From contig JACGCN010000001.1 of assembly GCA_014905825.1 (NCBI GenBank), positions 1-64,000 of the forward strand: DNA of 64,000 nucleotides. The letters are read 5' to 3'. The position numbers were made by a program, and so were the translations under genes. Source of the DNA: Lyophyllum atratum. Taxonomy: Eukaryota; Basidiomycota; Agaricomycetes; Agaricales; Lyophyllaceae. Of the stretch, positions 1 to 9,615 are shown piece after piece; the stretch's first letter is position 1; each line of letters opens with the position of its first letter. The notes beneath the pieces are model-generated. The model was not told the origin of the DNA, did not search any database, and saw only the letters and a program-made list of their open reading frames with translations.

Positions 1-2167
1 CGTCGTCTGAAGGTAAGTCGTAATACAATTTATTGTACTCTTCTTGAGCCGTAATCTCTTCGTCGTCGACCTTAATTAAATTAACTCGCGCCTTTCTGTT
101 TCCCTTCCGCGAATATTTACACTCATTGTCCCAATGTTTACTGCTTCCGCAGTGTCGACATGGTCGTGCACCTTTATCCTCGGCTGTAGCTCGTGGGGAG
201 ACAGTCGAATTGTCCTTAGGAAATTTGGGATTCGATGTTGCTTTACTCCAACCCACTAAGTTAGTTCTTGCAGTTTTAAAACCTTGATAGGCTTCCTTCG
301 TATTGTTATTCGATTCTCTGTTGTTATTAGAGTAACCGTAATCCTGCCGCGTGTACCGATTTCCGTCCATTTTAATAAGATGGTCTTCATAATATTTAAC
401 CGCTATCTGGAATTCTTCCAAATCTTCGTACAAATGGGGAGTCAATATTGTAGTCCAATGTGCTGGTACGTTGCTCATTATCTCGTTAATGATCTCCCTG
501 TTGGTATAGTCATAGACGAGCTCGATCATCTCCCTCTTTCGAATCACGTAGTCACTTGGGGTCTCTCGAGTATGTCCATAATCTCGATAGTAAGCTTTGT
601 TAGCACGAGCCTTTTGCTTATCCATAAACGATCTGTTCATGTAGTAGGCTCCAATCTCTTCTCGCAAGGTACCCCAATTCGCTTCTGATTCAGCACGTTT
701 TGCCTTGTGTTGACTATAGTACCACGTTTCAGCACTTCCTTTTAACCGTTGTGGAACTAATGATCCTAACTGTTGGAATACGGTCTTAGACTGCTCGGAA
801 ATAACGTTGATTTTTGTTAACCAACGGCCCAAAGTATCCACATCTCCATCCCAGTGAGGTATCGTATCAATCTTCAATTTATAATCGAATTGCATTTCAC
901 GCTTAACATCGGCCTTACCAATCTCCGAATCTCGTGTTACCTTACTGCCTCGTTTCTTCGCATCTTTATCAGTTTTTGGAGGTCTGAATGGCTTGCGAGG
1001 TGAGGTTCCATCTGAGTCACTACTCCCATCATCAGATGGTCCAGGTGGTCCGTTACCACGAGATCGTCGTTGGTGCTTCCTCTCATCAGGCTTGTCGGCC
1101 TCGTTGTCTGTGTTGTACCCGCTTAACCTTGAACTTCCTGACAGATGGGGAGGGGTCTCCCGTCCTTTATCAGATCTTTCCCCGAAAAGATCCATCATTC
1201 TTCGAGACGCGTTGTTTTGTGTCGGTTTACCAAAAATAGAAGCATTCTGATTTTTGAATTTTTCTGTCCCTGAGCGAACTCCCGACTGATGATTGCGATA
1301 TCCCATTCTCGAGATGCTTCCGGGGTCAGCAGGTTCGGTAATCCCTTCCTCACGGGTTTCTGATTGATCTTTTTGCTTACCAGATCGCTTAGATCCCGCC
1401 TGATCCTTTCTGAACTTGTGATGCGACGCGAGGTGCGCTAGAAACATTTCAACCTCCTGCCGGTAGCATGCTCCTACTATTTCGAAATCGTTAGGTATCC
1501 AATAGTCGTTGGATTTTCCGATTGGACCCCAAAGAGGTAATGGAGGTACCCCTTCGCCCGCTATGATAAGTGAATCCCTGGCCTCGTCTCTTCTTCTTTT
1601 CAGCTGTAAGTTTAATTCTGTCAAGATCTCTCTTCTAACTGATAGTATGCAATGTTCGTTGTCTTCGTACTTCTCTACGAGTGTCAGAACCCTATCAAGT
1701 TGGAATAACTCTTCAACAAAAATGAATTTACGCTCGCTTCGACTCAAGATCCGAGGGTTGTCGAATGGTATGACTTTCCCCATGACTCTTCCACATGCCA
1801 ACGCATCCTTTAACCTTAATCGAGCGTTGGTAGACCATTCATCATCTCCGGTAGCGAAATTCAAGCCAGATTGACACGCGATGAAGTCAACCTTGATATA
1901 TTGGAATTTATCTTCTTCATATTCGATCCCGTGGACAGGTGCGCTCATAGAATATAGTGGAGCGTAATAATTCCAAGGTGGACCATCGGGTGACGGGGGC
2001 CTATTGGCAATTGAGGGTGTTCGTGACGGGGGCCTATTAACAACTGAGGGTGGTCGATCGACTGCATCATTTCTGTCAGAATCTGGAAGAGGGATGTCTC
2101 TCGGGATGTTGGATCCTCCGGGTTCAATCAGTTCGGCATTTCGTGAGTTGTTTGTATTCCTCGGCAT
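1..2167 (-). CDS. Retrotransposon Gag polyprotein, partial (runs off the left edge)
   Basis: A minus-strand frame starts at the ATG at 2167-2165 (MPRNTNNSRNAEL...) and is open to position 1 as far as I checked. Near the visible end is a CCHC zinc knuckle, C-R-H-C-GSSK-H-WDNE-C (about 160-119), which binds nucleic acid in retroelement Gag proteins. Upstream lies a charged, basic linker rich in K, R, S and D (about 1450-900), then a capsid-like segment with WYYS and YNxWGTLREEI-like features (about 850-450). This order, with a knuckle followed by acidic residues, is typical of Ty3/gypsy-type Gag or Gag-Pol. Protease, RT, RNase H and integrase would lie outside the window. Directly upstream on the minus strand are a candidate primer-binding site and LTR. 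The element class is inferred from layout, since no pol is visible. Confidence 0.75.
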   Translation of the reverse strand, partial: MPRNTNNSRNAELIEPGGSNIPRDIPLPDSDRNDAVDRPPSVVNRPPSRTPSIANRPPSPDGPPWNYYAPLYSMSAPVHGIEYEEDKFQYIKVDFIACQSGLNFATGDDEWSTNARLRLKDALACGRVMGKVIPFDNPRILSRSERKFIFVEELFQLDRVLTLVEKYEDNEHCILSVRREILTELNLQLKRRRDEARDSLIIAGEGVPPLPLWGPIGKSNDYWIPNDFEIVGACYRQEVEMFLAHLASHHKFRKDQAGSKRSGKQKDQSETREEGITEPADPGSISRMGYRNHQSGVRSGTEKFKNQNASIFGKPTQNNASRRMMDLFGERSDKGRETPPHLSGSSRLSGYNTDNEADKPDERKHQRRSRGNGPPGPSDDGSSDSDGTSPRKPFRPPKTDKDAKKRGSKVTRDSEIGKADVKREMQFDYKLKIDTIPHWDGDVDTLGRWLTKINVISEQSKTVFQQLGSLVPQRLKGSAETWYYSQHKAKRAESEANWGTLREEIGAYYMNRSFMDKQKARANKAYYRDYGHTRETPSDYVIRKREMIELVYDYTNREIINEIMSNVPAHWTTILTPHLYEDLEEFQIAVKYYEDHLIKMDGNRYTRQDYGYSNNNRESNNNTKEAYQGFKTARTNLVGWSKATSNPKFPKDNSTVSPRATAEDKGARPCRHCGSSKHWDNECKYSRKGNRKARVNLIKVDDEEITAQEEYNKLYYDLPSDD

Positions 2168-2234
2168 ATTCGTAAATCAACGAAGTTTGGTTGATTAATA
2201 CTCTTGTAGAACGTGTTCCGGGTGTGTCCACCAG

Positions 2235-2915
2235 TGTTATGGTCCAGCGTAATTCTGGTGTATTCGTTGAATATACGCGTCTAGGATTTGTACTACTAGA
2301 TAGTCTTAAGTAGTTTGTAGTGAATCCTAGATATCTCCGATAAAATTGTACTTAAAGTCGTTCTAAAGAGTTTAAAACCGTAAATACTTATCGTTGACTT
2401 GAGGATACTAGCGCGTAGCAATAGTATACGTTCCCAAGATAAAATTATCAATAGCGCGAAGCAATATTGATGATTTCAATGATAAGTCTTTAAGAATCTA
2501 AAATTCTTTAATGGAACTGAGTTCACACAATGTTATTGGGGTAAAAAGGTGATCTTATTCATGCTACTACTGTAGTTTATATACCCTACTAGCTTCGGTC
2601 TCGGGCATGCCTTGTCCGAGGCCGAACACGCGCGGTGCATCCTTTGAATCGCGCCTTTACCTTGCGTTCGGGGATTTCGGCGTGATGCGCGTGTTTTACC
2701 ACGAGTCCGGCGATTCCCCGAATCTCAGGTTGTTTGTCAATACCATGTTTGGCTCGGCTTTCTCGGTGTTGCCAGTTGGCTGAGTTGGATCGTCGCGCAT
2801 ACGTCACCGTCTCGGACGTCACGTTGCTGGTACCTGCTGAACACTCTTGTTTGGCAATGTCGTGTTTGGTTCGGCTTTCTCGGCATTGCACTTGGCTGAG
2901 TTAGATCAATGACTC
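2235..2915 (-). mobile_element. Candidate 5' LTR of the retroelement (right boundary uncertain)
   Basis: On the minus strand the sequence just before gag reads ...CCATAACA, then one base, then TGGTGGACACACCCGG (about 2233-2216). That resembles an LTR ending in CA followed by a primer-binding site starting TGG. Upstream on the same strand is a TATATAAA box (2577-2584). Further upstream are two diverged direct repeats (2730-2796 and 2847-2913) that could be U3 elements. The outer LTR edge is not visible because the partner LTR is outside the window. The primer tRNA was not identified. Confidence 0.42.
2730..2913. repeat. Two diverged direct repeats, 117 bp apart
   Basis: About 67 bp starting TTGTTTG(T/G)CAAT at 2730 recurs at 2847. 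Both copies contain TCGGCTTTCTCGG and TTGGCTGAGTT, with scattered substitutions. On the minus strand both give related peptides (RESRAKH, RESRTKH), probably by chance of the repeat. Their place upstream of the LTR TATA box suggests U3 repeats. Confidence 0.7.
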
Positions 2916-3114
2916 TGCTTGCGCCGCTACTCTAGTCTGTAGATAACGAAGGTAGCACTTTGTAATGAAGTCGTAATGGTAAACATAGTGAGAATGGAGA
3001 CGAAATGATAACTCTTTTAAAAGTACATGTGAAGTGATAAACGAAATATGAAACCTTTGTGAGTAGAAACTGGAGGTAAATGGCGAGTAAGTAACAATGT
3101 ACGCTACACCACAA

Positions 3115-3300
3115 CAGCATTCCCACGGATGGTGATCGCAGGATTTCGTCCTCAGCAATCTTCGTCACGACAAACGCGACGCCCGAGGAGCTGCAGCGGG
3201 GGATGGACCTGGAATTTGTTAGGATGGTTCAGGATGTCCTGGAAACAGACGAGCCCCCGTATTGGGTAAAGCCATGCCCCGATTGGTGCGTTGTTTGTCT
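3115..3300 (+). pseudogene. 5'-truncated copy of the orphan gene at 3744-4196
   Basis: The frame from about 3124 reads DGDRRISSSAIFVTTNAT, then a segment matching the last ~50 residues of the downstream gene (EELQRGMDLE, VLETDE, PYWVKPC). The N-terminal two-thirds are absent, and the downstream gene's stop after KPCK is lost, so the frame reads on into former 3' flank. Similarity continues past the coding part as far as about 3640. It is a duplicated 3' fragment without a start of its own. No function is known for the parent. Confidence 0.75.
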
Positions 3301-3640
3301 TTTCTGCTATCTCTACTTGGGTTCGAGTTCGTTGATTGTCCAATGCTCTAGATCTACAGTAGTACCACTACTTCGATTTGTTTACATCCGTCGTTATTTG
3401 ACATGTAATTGGGTACTGGCCGCTGCTATGTTATTCCACCTTATCGACAGTTGCCGGCTCCCCCACCGGGTCCGCCGCTGCCGCTGCAAATTGCGACGGG
3501 CGTTTCGGGTTTGACTTTAAAGGAAGAGGAGGAGGAGGAGTGTTTATGCTTATTGGAAATCCGCGCTGTTGCTGACTAAGTTGCATGGGCAAGTTTGGCC
3601 GACTCGGACTTCCTCCGCCTCCCTGTTACTTGCCACCGTC
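3115..3640 (+). repeat. Segmental duplication, copy A
   Basis: Similarity to 4020-4630 covers the parent gene's last ~50 codons and several hundred bases of 3' flank. The shared marks are GAGGAGCTGCAGCGG (3185 and 4098), CATGTAATTG and TGTTTATGCTT...ATCCGCGCTG (3541 and 4523). The offset grows from 913 to 982 bases, so the copies have gained indels. Confidence 0.75.
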
Positions 3641-3657
3641 CTCACCATGGACGCGTG

Positions 3658-3666
3658 TATATATAA
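3658..3666 (+). promoter_or_regulatory. TATA box of the orphan gene
   Basis: TATATATAA lies about 80 bases before the ATG at 3744, a spacing that suits a fungal core promoter. It is also downstream of the truncated copy, so only the full gene carries it. Confidence 0.5.
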
Positions 3667-3743
3667 GAAGGCTCACGTTGATTTCCCCTCCTTTCCCCAT
3701 CACCAGCCGTTGAATTGAGAGCACCCGACCGTCTTACCAACCT

Positions 3744-4196
3744 ATGGCAATGGACGCCAGCCACAGCAACGAGACATCCGGCGAACCTGAGCCGCATTCA
3801 ACATACGAGCTCCCCCCACCGCCACCCTTGTTCAACCGTGATCGCAGACTTGGGCCTCGCAGAGGTCTCCGAGCTCTCGCCTTCCCATTTGCCGCGGCGG
3901 AACAGGACCGCTGGGCCGATCGCCACGGTTTCGTCTTAGGGGTCGACGAGTGCGCCCCCAGGGATAACCGACGCTTCCGCACTGTAATGGAAGTTTTGGA
4001 GCGGTTGCCCCCGGGGTGCAGCTTAGGACTCGTTCCCTTGGACGGTGAGCGCAATGTTGCGTCATCAGCGATTTTCGTCACGACGAATGCGACGCGCGAG
4101 GAGCTGCAGCGGGGAATGGATCTGGAGCTCATTAGGACGGTTCAAGAGGTCCTGGAAACAGACGAAGTCCCATATTGGGTCAAGCCATGCAAGTGA
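3744..4196 (+). CDS. Small orphan protein, 150 aa, unknown function
   Basis: Intronless frame starting MAMDASHS; the second Met (residue 3) is an alternative start. A Pro-rich patch (YELPPPPPLF) is followed by a compact C-terminal half with predicted strands and helices (GFVLGVDECAP, LERLPPGCSLGLVPLDG, MDLELIRTVQEVLE) and a final YWVKPCK. No family is recognised. Support for a real gene comes from an upstream TATA box and from a partly conserved copy 0.9 kb upstream that keeps the C-terminal reading frame. No signal peptide or membrane segment is visible. Short lineage-restricted proteins of this kind are common in agaricomycetes. Confidence 0.6.
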   Translation: MAMDASHSNETSGEPEPHSTYELPPPPPLFNRDRRLGPRRGLRALAFPFAAAEQDRWADRHGFVLGVDECAPRDNRRFRTVMEVLERLPPGCSLGLVPLDGERNVASSAIFVTTNATREELQRGMDLELIRTVQEVLETDEVPYWVKPCK

Positions 4197-4630
4197 TTGG
4201 TGCGTCGCTTGTCGTTCTTACTACCTCGATTCGAGTTGGAGCTCAGTGATTGTTTGACATCCTAGGTCTACCACCCCGCTTCAAGCTGTTGCCCCGGTCT
4301 TATTTGGCATGTAATTGTTCATTGACCACTGCTACTTTCTTCATGACTACTACATGTAAAGTCTGTCGGAAGCGAGACAGGCGGCGCAGCTATCGTGTAT
4401 TATAAGCTCCCATGTTTTAACATTTTATCGATACTCGCTTTGTGTATATGAGCAAACGAGGATGTAATTCAGTAGCAGCACCATCGAATGAGATCCGAGA
4501 TTGATGTTGCTGCCGAAGAGGTTGTTTATGCTTGTTGCGAATCCGCGCTGCTGCTGACAAGTGCGTAAAAAAGTTGGGCGTCCTGCCAGTTATTTGCCTG
4601 CTATTACTCGCTGCCATCGATTCTGGACAT
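4020..4630 (+). repeat. Segmental duplication, copy B (parental, contains the gene end)
   Basis: Matches 3115-3640 (copy A). It includes the last ~50 codons of the orphan gene and its 3' flank up to the promoter region of the deubiquitinase gene at 4773, so the duplication ends close to that gene's 5' side. Confidence 0.75.
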
Positions 4631-4772
4631 AGCTGGAGGACACGGGACAGCAGTTCTACACAACTCATCCCACAGATAGCACTTCCCTAGTAGGGATCCC
4701 ACAGCCGGATCACCAGGTCTGTATACATCCAGTCAAGAGCTGACGAATAATCTCCAGTAGCATACGACCACC

Positions 4773-7152
4773 ATGGCCCAGCCTCAGCCTGGCCCGTCGT
4801 CGTCGTCTCCAGCGCATTTTCCGACGTTCTCCTACGCATACCCCAGCGGACAGACCCCGCTTTCTCCGTTACCAAAACAGCTTTTCATGCCTCCACCGGA
4901 ACTGTATACACCCACACCCAAGCCTCATTCTCATCCACAGCCCCATGTCCATACCTACGGCTCCCAACCTGCGTCCCAACAACAAACGCCGCCTCGTTCG
5001 CAACAACAGCATCAACCACAATCCCCGTCCCAGCCCGAGAAACCGAAATCGACACGCCGTCCCCAGGCCGCGTGGGCAATCTGGTCCCGCCGTCCACAGG
5101 ACCCTACACATGCACCCGGAATAATCATTTCTCCCAACGCTAAGCCTCCACCTGAAGTCGTCGAACAGGCCATCGACCTCCCCACACCGCCGCCGTCGCC
5201 TGTGTTTCATACGCAGGAATTGGAACATCCGGATTCGCTACAACCTGGACATGAACCCGAACCTGAAGCCGAGCTGACTCCAGAGCCTGCACCCTCATCG
5301 ACCGTTCCCTCGTCCAGCGTTACCGAGACCACCGACCGCGACACGCCGGCAGTGGGCTCTCCCGTCTCTTCCGCAACATCGCTCTCCGCCTCCGTAGACC
5401 TCGCCACAAAAGTTATCGTTTCCGTCTCTTCCACTGCCGCATCACCAGCCACTGCTTCTTCTCTGCTTCCTACATCTGCTCCTGACTCGATCGAACACCA
5501 AGCCCAGCCCTTACCAACAACTGCTCCTGCCGCACCCAAAAAATCATGGGCCTCCCTTCTCCAAGCCTCCGCCTCCACCTCCGTCGCCCCGGGCCCAGGC
5601 CACAAACGCCTCCTCGCCTCCTCAGTCGTAGGCATCTCCGTCCCCGCCTCCGCCCTCCTCCAACCCTCCCAGCCTCCCCAGCCCCAATTCGCCCACCCCG
5701 CACTATCGCTCCCACACGCCAAGCGCGGAGAGCTCCTCGCACTGCTCACGTCCCCTCCCTCGACCGATGCTGGTGTAGGCCCGGCTCCGGCCATCCGCCC
5801 GCGCGGTCTGGTCAACGCGGGAAACATGTGTTTCGCGAATTCGGTTCTTCAGGTTTTGGTATACTGCCCGCCCTTCCTCCGGCTCTTCACGGAGCTCGCG
5901 CGGTTCGGGTTCGGGTTCCGCGCGGAGAAGGAGAAGGACAGGGAGGGGAAGGACGATAAGGGCCCCACCCCGCTCGTCGATGCCGTCGTCGAGTTCGTGC
6001 GTGAGTTCTCGTTCGGCGCGCGGAGGCGGGATGCGAAAGGTGGGGTTAAGGTAGTGTACAAAGGGAAGGGAAAGGAAAGGGAGCGGGAGGCGAGCGGGGA
6101 GAGGAGCAGGGATGAGGAGGAGGGGGCGTCGTTCCTTCCTAGTTATGTGTACGATGCGATGAAGGAGAAGACGGTGTTTGATGGGATGAGGAGCGGGCAG
6201 CAGGAGGACGCGGAGGAGTTTTTGGGGTTCTTCCTTGATGCGCTCGAGGAGGAGTTGTTGGCTGTGATCCAGGCTTTGTCGCCGCCGCCGCCGCCTACGC
6301 CGAAGAAGGCCAAGGCGAAGGGGAAGAAGGAGTCGGAGAGTGGGGGGGTGGAAGAGAAGGAGGTGGAGGAGGAGAAGGAGGATGGATGGCTCGAGGTCGG
6401 CAAGCGCAATCGCATGGTCGTCACACGCACCGTACGTTCCCCCTCCCCCCTCCTTCTTCAAACGAAAACTAACCTCCCTCCCCTAAAGATAAAAGCAGCC
6501 GAAACCCCATAACCCGCATATTCGGCGGCAAAGTCCGCTCCACCCTCAAAGCCCCCGGCCAAAAAGACTCCGTCACCGTCGAAGCCTGGCGCGCCCTCCG
6601 CCTCGACATCTCCCCGCCCTCCATCACCACCCTCCCCCTCGCCCTCGCCCACATGGCCGCCCCGCAGGCCCTGGAGACGCCACGCCAGGCGTCGATGCAG
6701 CACCTCCTGGAGGCGCTCCCGCCGGTGCTGGTGGTGCATCTGAAGAGGTTCTGTTATGATAAGGAGGTTGGGGGGGTGGTGAAGATTGGGAAGGGGGTGA
6801 GGTGGGGGGAGGGGGTGGAGGTTGGGGGGGAGGTGATGGCGCCGGGGTTGAGGAGGGGGCCTGCGGCGAGGTATAGGCTTTTTGGAGGTACGTATATACA
6901 TCTCTTTCTCATGCGAGGCTCCATTTGCTGATCACCCATCGCTTAGTTGTGTACCACCATGGCCAATCAGCGTCAGGCGGGCATTATACGCTCGACGTCT
7001 TGCACCCCGCACGGCCCATCCCGGAGGGGTGGATGCGCATCGACGATGAGCTGGTCTCGGACCTCCGCGCTGATGATGTGTTCGGCGCGCAGGACCGCCA
7101 GGAGGAGGAGGGGAAGGCGGCGTATATGCTGTTTTATCAGCGCGTGCGGTAG
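4773..7152 (+). CDS. UBP3: Ubiquitin carboxyl-terminal hydrolase, USP10/Ubp3 type, 755 aa
   Basis: Cysteine protease that removes ubiquitin from proteins; Ubp3/USP10 acts with Bre5/G3BP in vesicle traffic, ribophagy and stress responses (known of the family). Exons: 4773-6435, 6489-6887, 6947-7152; the introns are 53 and 59 bp. Residues 1-340 are Pro/Ser/Gln-rich and disordered. The Cys box RGLVNAGNMCFANSVLQVL carries the nucleophile Cys353. A GQQEDAEEFL box lies near 476-483. An acidic/basic low-complexity insert precedes the PITRIFGGK-type segment typical of Ubp3. The His box HHGQSASGGHYTLDV places the catalytic His near residue 700. The first intron is fixed by phase: only the second GT gives the frame into ITRIFGGKVRS. 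The start is the first ATG of a long open frame. The gene name is by family likeness. Confidence 0.9.
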
Positions 7153-8142
7153 TGTGTGTGTGTGTGTGTTTTTTGTGCTTTTTTGAAATTCGGGTTTGGG
7201 GGGTGGGGGTGGGGCTGGGGAAGGGTGGGTGATAAGTTTTTTTGGGGTGGATGCTTGTCTTGTAGTGGTTGCTTGTTGCTATTCGTTACTTACTACTTGA
7301 CATTCTCTTGGGTACGTGCGCGCGCAAGATCAGAGTAAAGTTCATGTCATCTAGTTCTTGCGTTAATTCACTTACAGCATCATGCACTACATGGTACCCA
7401 TTTCTGCAGTGTCTATTTCGAAATGCTTTATCTCTAAGAATTCGTGCATTAGCCGTGATGTAGCTGTATCTATTTGTTGAACTTCAACCCACACGCCTTA
7501 TTATTTATATCGTGCCTACACGAGTAGTATATTCTCTGGTTACCTGAATAGCTCAGTATCCTGATTCTCAAGCTTACGACATCCACATTTTCTTAGCATT
7601 CAAATGTATGAACATGAACATATTGATGCTGTAGTTACTCGTCAAAATTCAGGGTGCAAGATGTATATCCTTCATTCCCTCTTCTTTGTACCATCATAGC
7701 AGCTTGCATATCTTGGGAATTCATTGCATCCAGTTCTTGAGTGTAAGTGCTGCGGAACTCGAGTCTTTTTCCCTCGCTAACATACCTGCTTTTCTATCCG
7801 TCTTTGACAGTACAACTGAGGTCATCATAGACTCTGACATGTGCACATGCGGTGGACCACCGCTATAGCTACCACCATGTCTTCCCCGTCCTGGCTTATC
7901 CCCTCGGGTCCAGAGGCACTCGGAAGTACGTCTGTCGCGTCTTCACGTCTATCAAAGACCTTTCGTAACCTCATTTCGCGCTTGTAGGATCTCAATCGAC
8001 GATACCGTCACAGAAAGCCCCTCAACGCCCTCTGTGTCCGAAGAATCGCCATTTACCTTGCCAAGATTTATCCTCGCATCATAACCCTGAATTCATCGCG
8101 CTCTCAAGACCATGAGAATTACTTTGCTAACCAAGGGCTATG
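7153..8142. other. Intergenic, no gene supported
   Basis: A GT-rich then G-rich stretch (7153-7260) follows the deubiquitinase stop, as in a 3' UTR. The rest is AT-balanced without a convincing frame. A short ATG frame at 7877 with a possible intron gives only a ~55-residue peptide with no features and is not called. The 3' part is probably promoter and 5' UTR of the GH131 gene. Confidence 0.5.
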
Positions 8143-9370
8143 ATGTTGGGCATCACCCCACCCTTCTTCTTCAGTCTCGTCTTAGCAGCGGTCTGCTTCC
8201 AACCTGCCATCGGGAAAGGTATCATCTACGAAGGGCGTGCGCCTTTGACGTTGACAGGTTCGTCCATCGACACGTCCTCCGGCCCATATCTCACGTGAGC
8301 ATCCAATGAAACGTTGTTAGGCCCGATGAACTGAACAAATCTTAACAGCGGTGTAAAGGGAAACTCTCAGAACGCAACTCATGTAATGATCCCCTTCGTT
8401 CCTCTGGCGATCGAGTGCAAACTGACGCTCTTTGAAGTATTCAACTCTCGTAAGACCCTTGCAAACACCCCCAACACCGCTCTGGAACCGGCAACTACTG
8501 CCATTCCTCCCAGCAACGACCCCGACCGAGCAAACCATCTCCATCAGAATCGACAACACCTCGGTCTTCATTCCAGGGGGGGGCACTGGAGCCCCCCAGT
8601 ATGGGTTCCGCCGGACTGAGCTCATCGCTCACATAAACGGGAGCAGCAGCACAGCGGCATTGGACGAAGAAATGGAGACGGGGGTGACGGTTTTTCACTT
8701 TTCCATCAGGTTGGATGAGCGTGCGCCCTTGAACTACAACCATGAGTACCAAATTGTTTTCATTGAACCAAGCGATGGCTCGCATGTCTTTGGAATTCAA
8801 CTCGGTCCGTCCTCCCATCATATTGCCCTACCCGTCCTTCTGTACTGACCTAGTTTTTATCCGATAAGGCTCCCCTTTCACAAACCCAACGGGCACGCTC
8901 CCCGCAAAAGACTCCCACTCGTTCAAAGTTCTCGACCATGCGTTAAACATCCTCTTCAAAACGCCCTTCAGCTCACGTAACTGGCATAACTTCGCGGTCC
9001 AAGTTGACTGGGACCAAAGGACTTCAGCTGTTTTCTACTCGAAAGATGGCGAAAACCTCGAGCCGGTCACGAAACAAGCACTCCCCAATCAGACAGCTGG
9101 AACTGGTGTCGCTGGTCGAGGCGATTTCCACTTCGGGGTTCTCAAAGTACGTGACCTCCCGCGTTTGGGTTCTCAACTGTTTCTTACGAAGTACCACCCT
9201 AGCTTCCTCTCGTTAACTTCCAGGACTCCACCGCAGATCAGGGCGATGTAGTGCATCATGGCTTACAGGAGGGAACGACGGAAGGACTATGGTATTCCGG
9301 GGTCTTTGTGGAACATGCCGCAGGCGGTGTGAGTGCGGGCGGAAAGGCTATAGTGCAACCAGTCGTATGA
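8143..9370 (+). CDS. Secreted glycoside hydrolase family 131 protein, 325 aa
   Basis: GH131 enzymes are fungal beta-glucanases acting on beta-1,3/1,6- and beta-1,4-glucans, secreted to attack plant or fungal wall polymers. Exons: 8143-8294, 8349-8382 (34 bp), 8438-8804, 8869-9146, 9224-9370. A signal peptide is clear (MLGITPPFFFSLVLAAVCF...). The body matches GH131 as I know it: YEGRAPLTLTGSSID, TPPTPLWN, IRIDNTSVFIPGG, FGFRR-like YGFRRTELIA, FHFSIRLDERAPLNY, EYQIVFIEPSDGSHVF, NWHNFAVQVDWDQRT, GDFHFGVLK and GLWYSGVFVE near the end. Length is usual for a catalytic domain without a CBM1. Exon 2 was placed by homology: the join ATH-YSTL restores the conserved block, whereas reading through the GTAATG donor does not. 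Tandem neighbours are unrelated. Confidence 0.9.
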
Positions 9371-9615
9371 CGAATACGGACCTTGAATGATGCACTCCCG
9401 AGGTTCACGTATATTTTGATGATTCTAACATAGTCAAAACACGTCGAGTCTTTGCGGTTACGCCCGCCTTCCGGTGCTCAGATAGCAAGTAGCGGTACGA
9501 GCGGGACCGAAGCATGTCACCTGACCGATTAAAATCCGTCGATCATCATCTCCGTTGCACTGTATCCTCTTTTCCTAAACTTTTCTTCGCCTTTGCCCTC
9601 TCTTTAATCGCGCAA

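Noticed and set aside
5703..6461. 252-codon minus-strand frame inside the deubiquitinase gene
   Set aside because: It mirrors Glu/Lys/Arg-rich codons of the sense strand and yields a Leu/Pro-rich peptide with no family likeness.
7877..8113. Possible small gene MSSPSWLIPSG with one intron
   Set aside because: Product would be ~55 residues with no features and lies in the presumed 5' region of the GH131 gene.
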